Shown piece by piece: positions 39,501 through 50,778 of a DNA stretch of 64,000 nucleotides; within the stretch, counting starts at the first letter, position 1, and every line of letters starts with the position of its first letter. The stretch comes from Echinococcus granulosus (Eukaryota > Platyhelminthes > Cestoda > Cyclophyllidea > Taeniidae), in assembly GCF_000524195.1 (NCBI RefSeq), contig NW_020170408.1, positions 70,880 to 134,879 of the forward strand, given 5' to 3'. Below the pieces are notes generated by a model that searched no databases, was not told the DNA's origin, and saw nothing but the letters and a program-made list of their open reading frames with translations. A program made the position numbers and the translations under genes.

Positions 39501-42275
39501 GTGTTGAAGAGCCTCGATGGCTAAGACTGCCTTTCTAGGCACAGTGAAATTTGCTTGCAGATGGCGTAAGGGGGAGAGGGAGGGAAGGAGGGGTCGAAAA
39601 ATGGAGGGCCAATCAGTCAAAATACATCCAGAATATGTTTCCTGATGCTTTAGAACCGAAAAGAGGGGGAAAAGGTGTTTATTCACGTAAGGAGATTTGA
39701 CGAGCCGAGAGGGGGACCGATTAACCTGAGACAGCAAACTTCCACCTCCAGCGTATGATTCATCACGCCAAGGAGCTTGTTCCTTGGTAGGTGCGAGGTT
39801 TCCTCGAGGAATAGAACAACTCTTCAGATTTTCTTCAGGCAAAATGTTTTTTCCCTGCTCATTTTTTTAAAAGCAAACACGAGTTATTGAGTTGATATGA
39901 CTCGTTTGACCTATGCGACAGAATCACAAGGTTCTCTTTGAATTTATAACCCATTTTAGGAAGGAGACTGAACTGGGATATTCCTGATACTTTCCGATTG
40001 CGAGTGCGAGCTTTCAGGAGCGATAAATCACGTCAGGTGAAGTTTTTGGACGGACTCAACGCATCGCCACATTGACAAGCAACTAATCAAGCCTCATGGA
40101 AAGCGTTAGGGACAGGCATAAATTATTTTTCCCTTCCATGATCGATGGTGTCTGTTTGACATGAAGTGACTAAGACAGGGAAGCATGGCAGGTGAGGGGA
40201 GGGAGAGAGGAGGTGGAGATTAATGAGGTGAAGAGAGGAGGATGGCAAGACGAGAGAGAGGTAATGATGGTGGGGTTTCGGAGCTCAGATTTGACTGACT
40301 TGATGGTCAATGTCACATGCATGATCGGAGGAGCCTTATCAACTACCTGTCTACGGCTGACATTCATATGCATCCACAAGGGCTGACAAATGAACTCGCA
40401 TTGCTCCTACCAATGACAGCGAAGGGATTGGCACTGAGGTTCCTCCTGATGTTTTTTGCATCTGAATACATGTCACTGTCTTTCACCTGTCATTGTCCAA
40501 TTGTTCTCTTTTAGTTCCTTTTTTTCTTCTAGATGATTTAAATCCCAAAAATCATACGTGTCTCATTTAAGTTTCTTTAAGAAAGTTTGAGCGTCACATA
40601 TATGTGACGCTGGTAGCAAACATCTTAAAAAAACGCAGAACTCGGCTCATCCGAGTTTATTTGCATGGGACAGTAATTCGAGATTATTGATTATGTATTT
40701 TTACTTTGAAGACCCATTCAAGGACCCGTGAACCACCGTCTTGTCATCGAAGCCTGCGACCACGGTGGCCAACCAAAGTGTGTCTCCTCACCGGCCATCC
40801 AAATCGCCGTTTCTGAGGACGCAAAACTCGTTGGTGGTAGTGTTGGCAGTGGAGGCAACGTTGCTGGTAATGGCGGCGGTGGTGGAGCTATCAACGGCGG
40901 AGGCGGTGTGGGAGGCCGCGCCCTTGACCGCAGTGACGTCTCCGGTTCGGACCATCGATTCAACAACTTGGATGGTTTCTACGACAGTCTCTATGACCAC
41001 AATCCGCCACATCGTGTTGAAGTTATTGCAGCTTGTTTAGTGGTTGTGTTCGGAGTCCTCCTTCTAGCTGCTATTGTCCTCGTCTGTCTACTCAAACGAC
41101 GACCTCTTGTGAACGGTCAGCAGAGACCGAATCACCAAAATCAGCAGCATCAAGGGAGGCTCGACTACACCTGCACTCCACTCTGGAACTGTCAGTGGTC
41201 GTTCTTCCGACATCAGAAAAGTACTAACGCGAAAAGAAACGCACAGCATTACGTACCGACGCAGACTCAAGAAGTCTTGAATGATCCAAGATTCTCTGAT
41301 GGTCAAAGCATTGAATCCTCAGTGGCTAAAGGTGGTTTTCCATGTGTCCACGCACCCATGTAGTGCCTTTCCATCATAATCACTGTCCTTCTGCATCTTT
41401 ACAGGAATGATCTCCACTGATTCCATCACAAACACACTGGAGGAGGAGAAGAAGCCTCTTTACTATGATGTAAGTGATTGGACTTCTTTCCGTCAGAAGA
41501 AGACCTCTTTTTACCTTCTATGCTCCACTTCCAGGGTCTTGGAGTGCTAGCACTCGATGCCATGGCTTCAAGAGGGCTTCGACATCCAGTCGAGTATTCC
41601 ACTGGTGAGGGTGGTGGTGGCGGCGGAGGAATGCCAGTCCCTGTAGTTTTCACTGGACATCCTCCTCGTGTCTACGGAACCCTTCCAGTCGTGTCTACAA
41701 TCCTTTCCGATGGTCAGACCGCCACCAATACCCTCGTAGCTAGACCCGGTTTTCAACCCCGATCCGGAAGAGGTCATCCAACCAACGTAACTCCCCCCTC
41801 TCCCGACTATCAAAGTCTTGATCAACTCGCCGCACGCCCAATATGGCAGGCAGGTCCCCACCACGGTGTAGACATGTTCGTGGGTTCACCACGCACCAGT
41901 CGTCCAATTAACAACAACTCCGTCTCCTCCTCCTCCACAAGCTATGGATGTCTCATCGATCCCCCCTGCATCAACACCCCACGTCGAAATAACCACTACG
42001 AAGTATCATCCAGCAGTGGTGGTCGTCCGCGTCAGCGAAGTGCTACATTAGGACGTCTCGGTGCTATGACAGAAGAACCCGAGGCAGGCGAAAACGATGG
42101 AACAACTGGACCAATAGGCGGAAAGAGAGGAGGAGTGTTAACAGGTGGAGGTAGCGTCACTACAAGGTCTTACTCCCAGCTGCAGGCAACCTCTGGAGTG
42201 GAGACTGATGCTGTGGAAAGGGATCGACCAACACGTTATACTTATCAGGCGATTCGGGAAGCCAGTTTTGTGTAG
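26403..42275 (+). CDS. Protocadherin, six exons, apparently complete
   Basis: Single-pass calcium-dependent adhesion receptor of the cadherin superfamily, protocadherin type. Exons are 26403-27545, 32278-32535, 36406-37868, 40712-41331, 41405-41469 and 41535-42275. All junctions are GT-AG and keep phase, giving 1429 residues plus TAG. A signal peptide (1 to about 21, Leu-rich) precedes seven cadherin repeats. The linker motifs are DINDNAP (145), DVNDHVP (274), DYNDEPP (406), DINDNPP (579), DVNDWPP (704) and DVNDNAP (877), with the last repeat running to about residue 990. A Gly-rich juxtamembrane linker (about 996-1024), a membrane span (about 1058-1082) followed by KRR, and a tail of about 345 residues ending in SFV complete the protein. 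Seven repeats and a long unique tail resemble delta-type protocadherins, but orthology is not established. I chose the ATG at 26403 because it starts the signal peptide; the in-frame codon upstream at 26391 is GTG. The fourth repeat is stretched by low-complexity sequence. I saw no frame break. Confidence 0.93.
28247..28266 (+). repeat. (TTC)n microsatellite
   Basis: About six TTC units in the first protocadherin intron. Confidence 0.8.
28768..28781 (+). repeat. Poly-C tract
   Basis: A run of about eleven C in the first protocadherin intron. Confidence 0.7.
29417..29447 (+). repeat. (GGAT)n/(GGAC)n microsatellite
   Basis: Tandem GGAT units pass into GGAC units and then GGAA in the first protocadherin intron. 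Confidence 0.8.
30301..30320. repeat. Palindrome family copy 4
   Basis: GCGTCACATATACGTGACAG, three changes from the consensus, in the first protocadherin intron. Confidence 0.75.
32278..32535 (+). CDS. Protocadherin exon 2: end of repeat 3, start of repeat 4
   Basis: Eighty-six codons, phase 0 at both ends, between acceptor TTTCAG and donor GTGAGG. It begins VLAVDGAPEPYRLTGTALVD, completing the strand begun by FTFK in exon 1, and carries the variant linker TDYNDEPP. Repeat 4 starts with VAYIEESPSPDIVIAYVQ. Confidence 0.92.
33910..33925 (+). repeat. (TC)n microsatellite
   Basis: About eight CT units in the second protocadherin intron. GGA- and GGT-rich tracts lie just before it near 33718-33795. 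Confidence 0.7.
34942..34961. repeat. Palindrome family copy 5 (perfect)
   Basis: Exact GCGTCACATATATGTGACGC, a perfect 20-base palindrome in the second protocadherin intron. Confidence 0.85.
36406..37868 (+). CDS. Protocadherin exon 3: repeats 4-7
   Basis: Follows acceptor TGTTTTAG and begins VSDKDENGEDQVECHL, continuing repeat 4 from AYVQ in exon 2. It carries LDINDNPPRF, LDVNDWPPEF and LTDVNDNAPEF linkers and the usual LDRE motifs. Repeat 6 contains a Gln run (QQQQQ) and a proline/serine stretch that lengthen it. It ends in phase 2 at GLIFLT plus AG before the donor GTAGGA. Confidence 0.93.
38865..39153 (+). repeat. Cluster of four hairpin repeats
   Basis: Four copies start at 38865, 38946, 39049 and 39109. 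Each has a 22-base inverted repeat of the form CTACTTA-N10-AAGTAG, the third with CCGCTT in place of CTACTT. A similar 3' extension follows: TATCTGGAATGCC, TGTCCAGAAAGCATC, TATTCCAGCGGCAGC and CGCCCAACATGCGTC, each running into CAAAT-like sequence. A weaker fifth copy begins near 39222 (AAGTAGCTTCCCTGCAGCG). Intervals are 81, 103 and 60 bases. The cluster lies in the third protocadherin intron. Confidence 0.7.
40591..40610. repeat. Palindrome family copy 6 (perfect)
   Basis: Exact GCGTCACATATATGTGACGC, followed by TGGTAGCAAACA, in the third protocadherin intron about 100 bases before exon 4. Confidence 0.85.
40712..41331 (+). CDS. Protocadherin exon 4: membrane-proximal region, membrane span, tail start
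   Basis: After acceptor CTTTGAAG the first base completes the Arg codon split from exon 3, giving LTRPIQGPVNHRLVIEACDH. A Gly-rich linker, the span CLVVVFGVLLLAAIVLVCLL and stop-transfer KRR follow. It ends in phase 1 at SSVAK plus G. The donor (GTGGTT) is weak but is the one that keeps phase with exon 5. Confidence 0.88.
41405..41469 (+). CDS. Protocadherin exon 5: short cytoplasmic exon
   Basis: Sixty-five bases between acceptor TTTACAG and donor GTAAGT. It encodes MISTDSITNTLEEEKKPLYY plus D after completing the split Gly codon. The flanking introns are 73 and 65 bases. Confidence 0.82.
41535..42275 (+). CDS. Protocadherin exon 6: cytoplasmic tail and stop
   Basis: Begins GLGVLALDAMASRG after acceptor CACTTCCAG in phase 0 and ends with YTYQAIREASFV and TAG. 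The tail is Ser/Gly/Pro-rich and disordered-looking, with a seven-Gly run and basic RQRS. The terminal SFV fits a class I PDZ ligand (S/T-X-hydrophobic). I see no conserved protocadherin tail motif I can name. Confidence 0.88.
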   Translation, partial: GLGVLALDAMASRGLRHPVEYSTGEGGGGGGGMPVPVVFTGHPPRVYGTLPVVSTILSDGQTATNTLVARPGFQPRSGRGHPTNVTPPSPDYQSLDQLAARPIWQAGPHHGVDMFVGSPRTSRPINNNSVSSSSTSYGCLIDPPCINTPRRNNHYEVSSSSGGRPRQRSATLGRLGAMTEEPEAGENDGTTGPIGGKRGGVLTGGGSVTTRSYSQLQATSGVETDAVERDRPTRYTYQAIREASFV

Positions 42276-43929
42276 ACTGTGGGGGTGTGTTGGAGGGTGG
42301 AAGGGGGGGGGAGGCGAGAGTTGAGAGACGTGTACATAGGGCAAGCTATTTTAACCTCCATATCCCTTGTAACCATAGCTGATTTCCTCGAGTGTATTAC
42401 CGTCTGTCTATTATAACTTGCTCTACTTGTGACCTTCTTCAGTTGGGTTTTCCGGAGTGGGGGGGGGGGCGGGGAGAAGGAGGAGGATGGTGACGGAGGG
42501 AGTGGGATCATACCTTGAGAAAAAAAGAACTACAACTATGTTTTATATACAATTTTTCCTCATTCAGGCCTCCAATTGGATTTAGCAGGGGGGGGGGGGG
42601 GAGCGGGTTGGAGGGAAGATGCTAGGACAGTGTGGGCGGTGGGGGAAGTACTAGGGTATGCGTCTCTCTGTCTCAAACTCGCAGGCCCTATCAACGTCTC
42701 CTTGATTCGGGTGAAAAATATGGAAAAGAGTAGTGCAGTTCTCCATATACCTTGATGTTTGATATTGGTGGTGGTAACGGGGATGGCGGGAGCAGAGAAG
42801 CCTTTTTTTGCCTTTGAGAAGTTCCTTCCTTTTGAAAGTCTTTTCTCAGTTCCTGAGTTCTTCTAGCTGTCACCACTGCCCAAATGACATGCATAACAAA
42901 GTGCGGGTGGAGAAGGGGGAGGGGGAGGACTGAGGTAGGGGGGGTGCGGGAGTGAATTTGGAATCAACGCATTTAAGACGCAATTTACTAATCGTAATTA
43001 CCTCGGGCCTTCCGAGCACTCACCTCAAAGCATTGGAAAATAAGCGGGGAAAAAAACATGTAAGGCTAAATTGAAGGCATTGGAGCAGGGCCCACCCCCC
43101 GCCCCTCCTCTTCTTCTACCACTCTCTCTCCTCAAGGAAGAGGAGAGAGCAGTCCTGACCGCAGCACACCGAAATGTCACCAAAAGAGGGTGACTCTTGC
43201 AGGAGGACAAAACGCGCAAAAAACGCAGAACAACGCGGTTGTCAAAAGGTGCGTCTACACACTTTGACAATCATCAAGGCACCGGAGTAAGAGATCTACT
43301 GAATAACCTGAGGATATGAAACCCAACACCTTCGTGTTGATGCTAAAACGATGTCCCCACGACTGGGGAGAGGGATGACAAACAGAGTATAGCCAAACCT
43401 TCCAGACTGTTGACGACATTCAGAGCAATTCAACATTACCGACCACCAAGGAAAAAGGTAGCATTGTCATCCCCTCTCCCTGTCTTGAGATGATCGAAGC
43501 GATAGGAGTAACCGTTGGGAAAGTTGATGACGATGCCCAAGAGATTGACTACGTGGATACTTCGTCAATCCCCTCGGTGTGGCCTCTGAGATCTAGATGT
43601 CGCCTCGCGGGATGTGGAACCCCTGCAGGATTTACTGAATCCTGCTGTTTCTTTTGACGAGTCCTTTGGTCCCAAGGTCATTCTACTACGTGTCCACCGC
43701 AGATAGGCACATTCCAAAGGCCTTTTGTCACCCGAGAAAAAATAAACGACAGCATACAACTTGGCATGCATGGGAAGTAAAAAACTCTACGGATTCGTAG
43801 AACTGATCACCGAAAAGTTGGATGCTTCCCTGGAGTCTAGAACCTCAGAGACCTTGAAAACCTTCATCGATAGAACCTCTTCCGCACCGACGTGGTTTAA
43901 CACGGCTCAGAGAGCCACACTGGTGAAGG

Positions 43930-44322
43930 CGACAGGCAAACCAGATCCAAAAGGGCAACTGACCTGACTTACTTAGCCTGCCAACTTGCCCAGAGGGATT
44001 CTCCAAACCAAGTCAACTTCCACTAGTCATTCCAATTCATGACCCAACTCTAGGACCACACGATAGAATGATACCTCCTCCTCCTCGGCCCTACCAACTA
44101 AATGGCATCGTCTAGTCCTGGACAGTACAAAGCCTGGCGATTCTTTGCCCACAACCAAGTCTATAATGTCATGAATACAAAGGAGTCGACGACGTTTGGC
44201 ACTCACATAGAAAACAAATCTACCATTGTTACCATGACAACTAAACGATTCACAGGTTAGCCTTTGAAGTGCCGACTGCTTTGTGATGGTGGAAGCGGTA
44301 GAGTGACCAAGGCAGAGGTCCA
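43930..44322 (+). repeat. Diverged dispersed repeat, copy A
   Basis: Collinear with 49795-50250 in the same orientation. Shared cores include AGTACAAAGCCTGGC, AATACCGCCTCC-like against GATACCTCCTCC, and TAGCCTTTGAARTGCCGA. Base identity is moderate, so the copies are old. The pair brackets the POMP exon. Confidence 0.6.
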
Positions 44323-46018
44323 GAACCGACTTAACTGCTCAAGCTCCCCCAATTCCGCGTTTTGAAATCCTGTCTTGATGGTATGACCAGTAAACCCCGT
44401 CTACGAGCATTCAGTTCTTCTGTGAGCAGGTGATCGATCTTCTGCCTGCCAAGATCCCCTCCAGAGTAATCAAAGGGACAATGACTCCAACGCGGACGTC
44501 TCCATTGCCGAAAAGTCTGTCTAATTTGGTGACAGCGTAAGTGTACGTGATTACCGGAGACGTCCATCTGGCTGGTGCCATTCGCATGCATTTACAGGTG
44601 CACTGGTTGGCCATGACCCCAGTCTGAGATATTAACACAGTCACCGTGATTGCTGACTAATCGGAAGGGGCTTAGCAAGGACTGCACCTAAAAAATGTTT
44701 CAAGGGGGTTTAAAAAAAAATAAATTTTCAGAAAATCCCAGAACGTCAAATATCCCAATCATGACTACGTGATATTTACGACCCTATAGGTGGCCATTCC
44801 TAGCTTTGCCTACAGATGGAAGTAGCAACCAATGAGATTAGATGATGCAAACAAAGAGAAAATGAGAATCGCGCAGTCCTGAACGCTCTCTAAGATGGAG
44901 TTTTTCAACCATCAGAGAAATACGGAGGATGATAATGTAAGGAGAAGGAGAACAACACCTTCCTCTGGATAATCCACTAATCATGGCTGCTCTCAACTAT
45001 CATTCCTGCACACCTTCCAGTTGTAGAGGCTGGAGGGAGTTGGACCGTCTCTGGTTCTCCAACGGTGAAGTAGATCCTGCCTTCGAAACGTGTCATGGGT
45101 GATGGATGGATCGTCACTCGCCTTGTGCCAGGAAGTCAGTCAATGAGTCAGCAGTCAATTCAAAGCGTGCGACAGGTTGTCAACAAGGTTTGTGAAGAAT
45201 GACGAGTTGCTTGCCTTTGAAGCACGCTGACATCTGGTGTCAAGACATGCCTCAACCAAGACTTTCTCCTCCCCGCTCGCCTCCCAGTTGAAATTGAGTG
45301 CGAATCTTCGTGATCAAGAAAAAGGAGCATTGAAGAATATGGTAGAATAACTGGAAGGTTCATCCCTCAACCGCCTACCAAGACTTCTCTAGGAACTCTA
45401 CGAGAAGTGAGATCACCACGTCGACAGACTGTCACAGCAAATCAAAGTTTGACACTGTTTCTGATGCATGCAGCATCGGATCATCAAAGAAGTGCACTAC
45501 TTCAGCTACTCAGAGTTCTACCGGGCGAAGAAAAAACCACGTACTCCTATCAAGGATGAACGAGGAAAATGTTTCTTCTGGTGCACGATTTTAACCTCTA
45601 GGAGACCTGAGCTGCAGGAAGAGGACGAGCAGCTACATCAGGGAACCGATTCCATCCTGACGACTTGAGACGACTCGAGTTTGGGCGAGAACTTCACCCA
45701 TGGCACGAAGTGGGCAAGAAGAATGTATTTGGGAGTGCCTGTCACACGAGGACGCGTGTGGAAAGAAGACTAATGGGGAAAGGCGCCCCAAGAGCGAGTC
45801 ACAGCAACAAATGTGACGAGATTATCCTCCTGCTGAGAGAAAAAACGGATTAGAACAACACGGTACCAAGTCCGTCTTCAGGAAAAATTAATCACTGCAA
45901 GTCAAGAAATGACAACCCAAAGCGATTAGTCTTCTTGACAAAAGAACGTCCAAGATATCCGCGACACGATTAGGGCAACCATATCTGTGAAGCTAGATTA
46001 AAAGGTGCAGAAACCAGG

Positions 46019-46038
46019 GCGTCACGTATATGTGACAC
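46019..46038. repeat. Palindrome family copy 7
   Basis: GCGTCACGTATATGTGACAC, two changes from the consensus, followed by TGGCATTAAAG. Confidence 0.78.
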
Positions 46039-48102
46039 TGGCATTAAAGGGGGGAGATCGAAATGCTACTCTACGAATGACCGTAGGCAGCGAGAAATAA
46101 ATTTCACAAGATGATAGTAAAATGAAAGAGAAATCAGAACCCATCCTCTAAACCTTCTATGCATCAATCTAGTGTACATCCACCCGTCCATCCTTCCAGA
46201 AAGAGTCGACACAGCCAAAAGGGTTGAAGTAGTTTATGTATGGCAGCAGCAACGGTAGCGATGGAAACAAGAGTAAGAAATTCAAAACGTCCCTTTTAGT
46301 GGGCGTAATGGGAGTACAGTAAACATCTCTACAGAATGCCTTGTTGACGCTCCATTAGCATATGCGGCGAGACCATCACCTCGGCGTCCTCAGGATCTGC
46401 AAGACAATAGAAGAAACGTGGATGATGGAGGAAGGAGTAAAAATCTCGGAGTCATCAGATCTCCACCATGCCCCCGCTGTAGCTTTTGGGGGCTTATGAA
46501 TGACAAAGCAAGGTGCTCTCCCTCATCCCCCACCTACGTGGAACCCCCATCGGCAAATATTTCAGCAGAACTTGAAGAAGGTGAAGTAGCAGACCATGAT
46601 ATCAAGGAATAGCCTAAACGGCGGGATGGAGATGAAACACGTTCAGAAAGGTCTTCCATTCTTGATTAGGAAAAATTACATGGAGAAGCTGTCCTGAGAG
46701 ATAAATGCCAAACCTGAAGGACTGATGAAAAATGGTGAGAGAAATCGATGTTCTCCCAAAAACTCACGCCTCATCCACTCCATACTTCTGAGGCACGCAC
46801 CACTTCATCAGTGTGTGTGTGGTGGACTTCGGACGGAGTTGGCCATTTGCTCCAGTCGCAACAGTTGCTGTTGAGGTCTGTCAAGGGGTTCTAAAAGGAC
46901 CTTCTCTTCTCCGGAAAGTGGCATCAGAGGCAGTCGACAATGCAAGACCGCATATCGCGTGTGAAAATACTGTCACTTCAGGAGAGACAGAAGCCACTGC
47001 CTCATGTCCTTCTCCTTCGCCTACCCTTGAAGAGGGAAGCTGAGAAAGCCTTCACCTTCTCTTGACATTTTACAATCGCTTAATCAAATATAGAATAGGC
47101 AATTTGGAAATAAGTGCGATAAGAAAAAAGGCGCCTAAAGGTGTGATTTTCTCATCGCCTCTAGACTTTGAAGCAGAATCCTACCGCAAAAGGAAAAAAA
47201 ATAACAGTGACAGTGTGGTGAAGCACTCTAGACGTCTTTTACTCCACTGCAGTACATCTACAACTATGTCTTGGAAATTGAAGAGGCTACTAGAGCCCGA
47301 AAGATGAGCAGTGGATGACTCGATTTTGAAAGCTCATCCATCTCACCCGATAGGGTTCAAACTTCGATCAGTCCATAGGTCCGATGAAACCTCCCTCGAG
47401 ACTTCCACACTTGAAGGAGGAAACACAAGCTAAAAAGGTTGCAGAAGAAGCACAGAAGTGCCAAGCAGATGACTACCGATCTCCGGATTTTCCGCATAAG
47501 AAAAAGAAACAATTTAAACAGCTTCCGTCTCATCATCAATAAACGTCTTTTCTAGTAGAAGGCGCATAGAGAGGAAGTAGGGAAAATTCGCGTTAAGTAG
47601 TTTCTCGCCCTCTCCAATCCCCAGAACGAAAGTGACGGTGTGGTAGGGCAGAGGAGAACAACAGGCAGGCAAGCTGGTGGTCGGTCAGACATTAGGTTGA
47701 TTGCCTTTTATTTCATCTGGTCTTCTTCACCCCTCCCCTCTCACGCTCTGGAGATCACCGGCCACCGATAGTGCGCCTATGCGCGTGCGTTAGCGTCAGC
47801 GCGGACAAGCAAGACAAAAAGAAATGCGGCAACAGCAGCAGGATAGGGCGGAAAAGGCAAACAGCCACAAATGTTATCTGATCAAGAGTCCACCATCGTT
47901 TTGTTTCTGGAGAAGAAAAGCCCTTCTCACAGATGGCGGGTGAGTCATGGAGGCTGGCGGCTTTTCTTCTCGCGTAACTGCCCTACCAAATGGTGGTTGA
48001 AGAAGCCAAACTCCACTCATGTGCGCTGGGGGAGGCCAAAATAAAAAAGGGTTGCACTTGTACCATGGATCCTTCCTAGGTTGGCGTTCAGGTTCCTTAT
48101 CA

Positions 48103-48122
48103 GCGTCACATATACATGATGC
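48103..48122. repeat. Palindrome family copy 8
   Basis: GCGTCACATATACATGATGC, three changes from the consensus. It lies about 340 bases beyond the POMP exon's 3' end. Confidence 0.75.
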
Positions 48123-48460
48123 AACTTTACGCATCGAAAATTCTCCACACTAGAGCTAAATGTGGCATAGTCCTATGACAAATCGTGCATCACAAACAAA
48201 TTGGAGTTTAAAAACCAGACAATAGGTCGTCAAATACTACTTATTTGGGAAATAAGGTGACTACTGCCCCCCGCTTCGAAAGGGTATTGATGATGGGGTC
48301 GAAGATGATATGAAAAATTTGAAAAAAACTCGAAAAGGTGCCCAGTTAGGCTGAACCAGATGCGAACAAGATCAGATCCACTAACTGATAAAGTGGCTCT
48401 TCTTAACATGGGAGAGAGGAAATGGTTAAACCAAACAACGTGGAGAAAAATGAGACGCAC

Positions 48461-48741
48461 TGTTGAGAATGTCGCAAAAGTCGATGGTGTCGAGAGCACC
48501 GCTGAGTTGCGCAGCCAGTGGGTGATGAGCATAGATGCCGGGAAGCCGAGGCGCCATGCGTTCCATCACTCTCTCCTCCATGGCCAGTCGTAAGGGTGCA
48601 TGCAGACCCTGAGTAGAGCGAAGCACACGCATCGACTGCATTCGTTGTGCCGCCTCTCCGCGTTGCGCCTCAGCTACTGCTGCGGGGTGTGGTGCAGTTA
48701 CTGCGTCCGCATCTGGGATCAGGCCGCGGTTGCCAGCCAGG
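48461..48741 (-). CDS. POMP: Proteasome maturation protein (POMP/UMP1), one exon
   Basis: POMP is a chaperone that helps assemble 20S proteasome half-mers and is degraded when the particle matures. This minus-strand exon encodes about 94 residues after acceptor TTTCACAG. Key segments are VLRSTQGLHAPLRLAMEERV and ALDTIDFCDILN, which align with the conserved family block (LRNIQGLFAPLKL...ETIGFEDILN). An upstream HP-x6-E segment also matches. It ends in phase 1 before a donor-like GTGCGT. The usual C-terminus (PHLMVE-like) was not found below 48461; read-through instead adds SASHFSPRCLV and a stop. The N-terminal exon was not found either. The exon is more GC-rich than its surroundings. The gene is therefore partial as seen: either exons lie in long introns or the copy is truncated. 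Confidence 0.75.
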
Positions 48742-49794
48742 CTGTGAAACGAATTAAAATAGTGCCACTGAGGTACTAATCCTCCAGTTGTACCCACTAT
48801 TTGTCGAATACGTCACTGCCTCATACCACGCCACCGCACACTTTACTGCTAACACTAGACAGCCCGTTATTGAATCCCTTAAGCACTGATGAGGAACAAG
48901 CAAATGCTCACGTTACAGCATTTGTTACATTTCGGTTGTGGGTTTGTAAACGACAACAAAATAGTGGGACTGACACCCGAGTCTCAGTCAAAAATCAACC
49001 AGCATAGCTTGAATGCTAACAGTATTCTAGTACGTTACAACTTGTCATTATTTATTGTGGGATGGATTTTAAAAAATCCCAAGGCAAAGAATCACCAACA
49101 CCTACTTTATTGTTTCCGGTTCAGACAATTTGCCACAAACTGGTAAGGAACACAAACCGCAGAATTGTGACAACCGACCCCACTAAGTGGATGAGATCGT
49201 CACGTGATTGACTGCTGTAAAAGTCACTTAAAAGGTCGTTTTGAGATTAACTAGTGACATCGAGGCAACCTTCCCGTAGCAAATGAACTTACGCTAATTT
49301 ACGCACAGCTACTGAATTAATTTAAGTAGAAACTTCACCGGTCCGCAACTGCCACCAAAGCAACATTTACCAAGGAAGTTCGCAAAGAACGAATTGCTTA
49401 AGATAACAAATAATTGCTGAGCCATTCATTAAACAACGGGGCCTCCCTTTGGAAATCAGAACAAATAGTGCAGCTGTAAAATACGGAAAAGAGGGACTCC
49501 GAATAATCAATAATTTGGAATGGACTTGCCCTTCAATTTCTCCAAAACATAGAGGATTAATGTCACATCCCTCTGAAACGGTAAAATGTCAAGGTAAAGT
49601 TTTATGCATTACCATTATTCAAAGGGTCTGGATACCAAAATAATGGGAAGATTCAACAATTCTTCAATTCGCCGTCGCCATGTCTGTAGTCTCCCCGAAC
49701 TTCAGTGACTTCACAGAGAGAACATCATGCATACTGGTATCGTTCAGCACGGATTCAAGGAGGACTTAGTGCTACATCAATGGTGGCGGTAGGC

Positions 49795-50250
49795 GAACCC
49801 GATTCAAAAGGACAACGGACCTGATTGACTTGGCGGATTCACTTGTCAGGTAGGGTTTTCCAGCTCGAGTCAACTTTTAGTAGTCACTCCAATCTCGTGT
49901 TCTCTGCGAGGGCAATCCATGACAAAACTAGCTTCAAAATTACATGATCGAATAATACCGCCTCCACCTCGCCTCTAGCAGCTAAATGCAACCCACTTCA
50001 CTTCGACGGCAAGATGGCATACAATCGTGGCAGAGCATCGTCAACTGCTGACCAGTACAAAGCCTGGCAATTCCCACCCCCAGTCTGGCCTACAAAGAGG
50101 ACGAAATTGTGGATACAATGGAATCGACGGGGCATGCCTCTAACGTTGAGACCAAATGTCTTGTCTTTACCGTGGCGGCTAAACGACTCGTGAGTAGCCT
50201 TTGAAATGCCGATTACTTTTAATGGTGAAAGAAGAGGAGTAACCAAGACA
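49795..50250 (+). repeat. Diverged dispersed repeat, copy B
   Basis: Partner of 43930-44322. The match runs from AAAAGGACAACGGACCTGA through TACAAAGCCTGGCA to TAGCCTTTGAAATGCCGA. No coding motif was recognised. Confidence 0.6.
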
Positions 50251-50650
50251 AACGCCTTTCACCCAGACAGGATAGCCTCTCAGTCTAGTTAGACCATACG
50301 AGTATGGCGACACGAAACACCACAGCAGCAGTAAAAACACAAGACATCAATAAAATGGGGGCTATAAAATGCACCAGTAAATTCCCATGAAAGCGGGACA
50401 GGCAAGTCACACACATTCCACTCCCCCCAACCCTCACTCATGAGTTTGAACAAAAAATAAAGTAGCGAGACAGTAAGGCGGAAAGGAGGGAGTCAATCCA
50501 CTCACCCAGTGTACATGGCCGGAACCAGACCAAATTCATTGCGAGGAAGTTTGAAGGTTTTACGGGATTCCTACAAAACAGACGTCAAGAGTCAGTTGCA
50601 TGCAAGCGGGTGGAGTGGAGCGGAGAAGACGCAATGCGTGCACCACCACA

Positions 50651-50656
50651 TTTATT
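50651..50656 (-). terminator. Polyadenylation signal AATAAA for the bZIP gene
   Basis: TTTATT on plus reads AATAAA on minus, about 120 bases after the bZIP stop codon, a typical distance. Confidence 0.5.
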
Positions 50657-50778
50657 CGCGATTGCTACATAGTATGTACAGAAAAGGAAACGTTGAGTAA
50701 ACGACCTTACCACCGTCATCATAATCGGTAATGGATAGAAAAGGCTTTGAAAGACTGAGCAGAAGAGGGAGGTTCATT

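Larger units (their letters stand above)
42276..48102. other. Gene-poor stretch with old repeats
   Basis: After the protocadherin stop come G-rich simple tracts (about 42300-42310, 42455-42475, 42585-42600) and a diverged repeat copy (43.93-44.32 kb). Between about 46.8 and 47.3 kb one plus frame is open except for a single stop, but its translation resembles nothing I know. No splice-supported exon was found. Confidence 0.4.
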
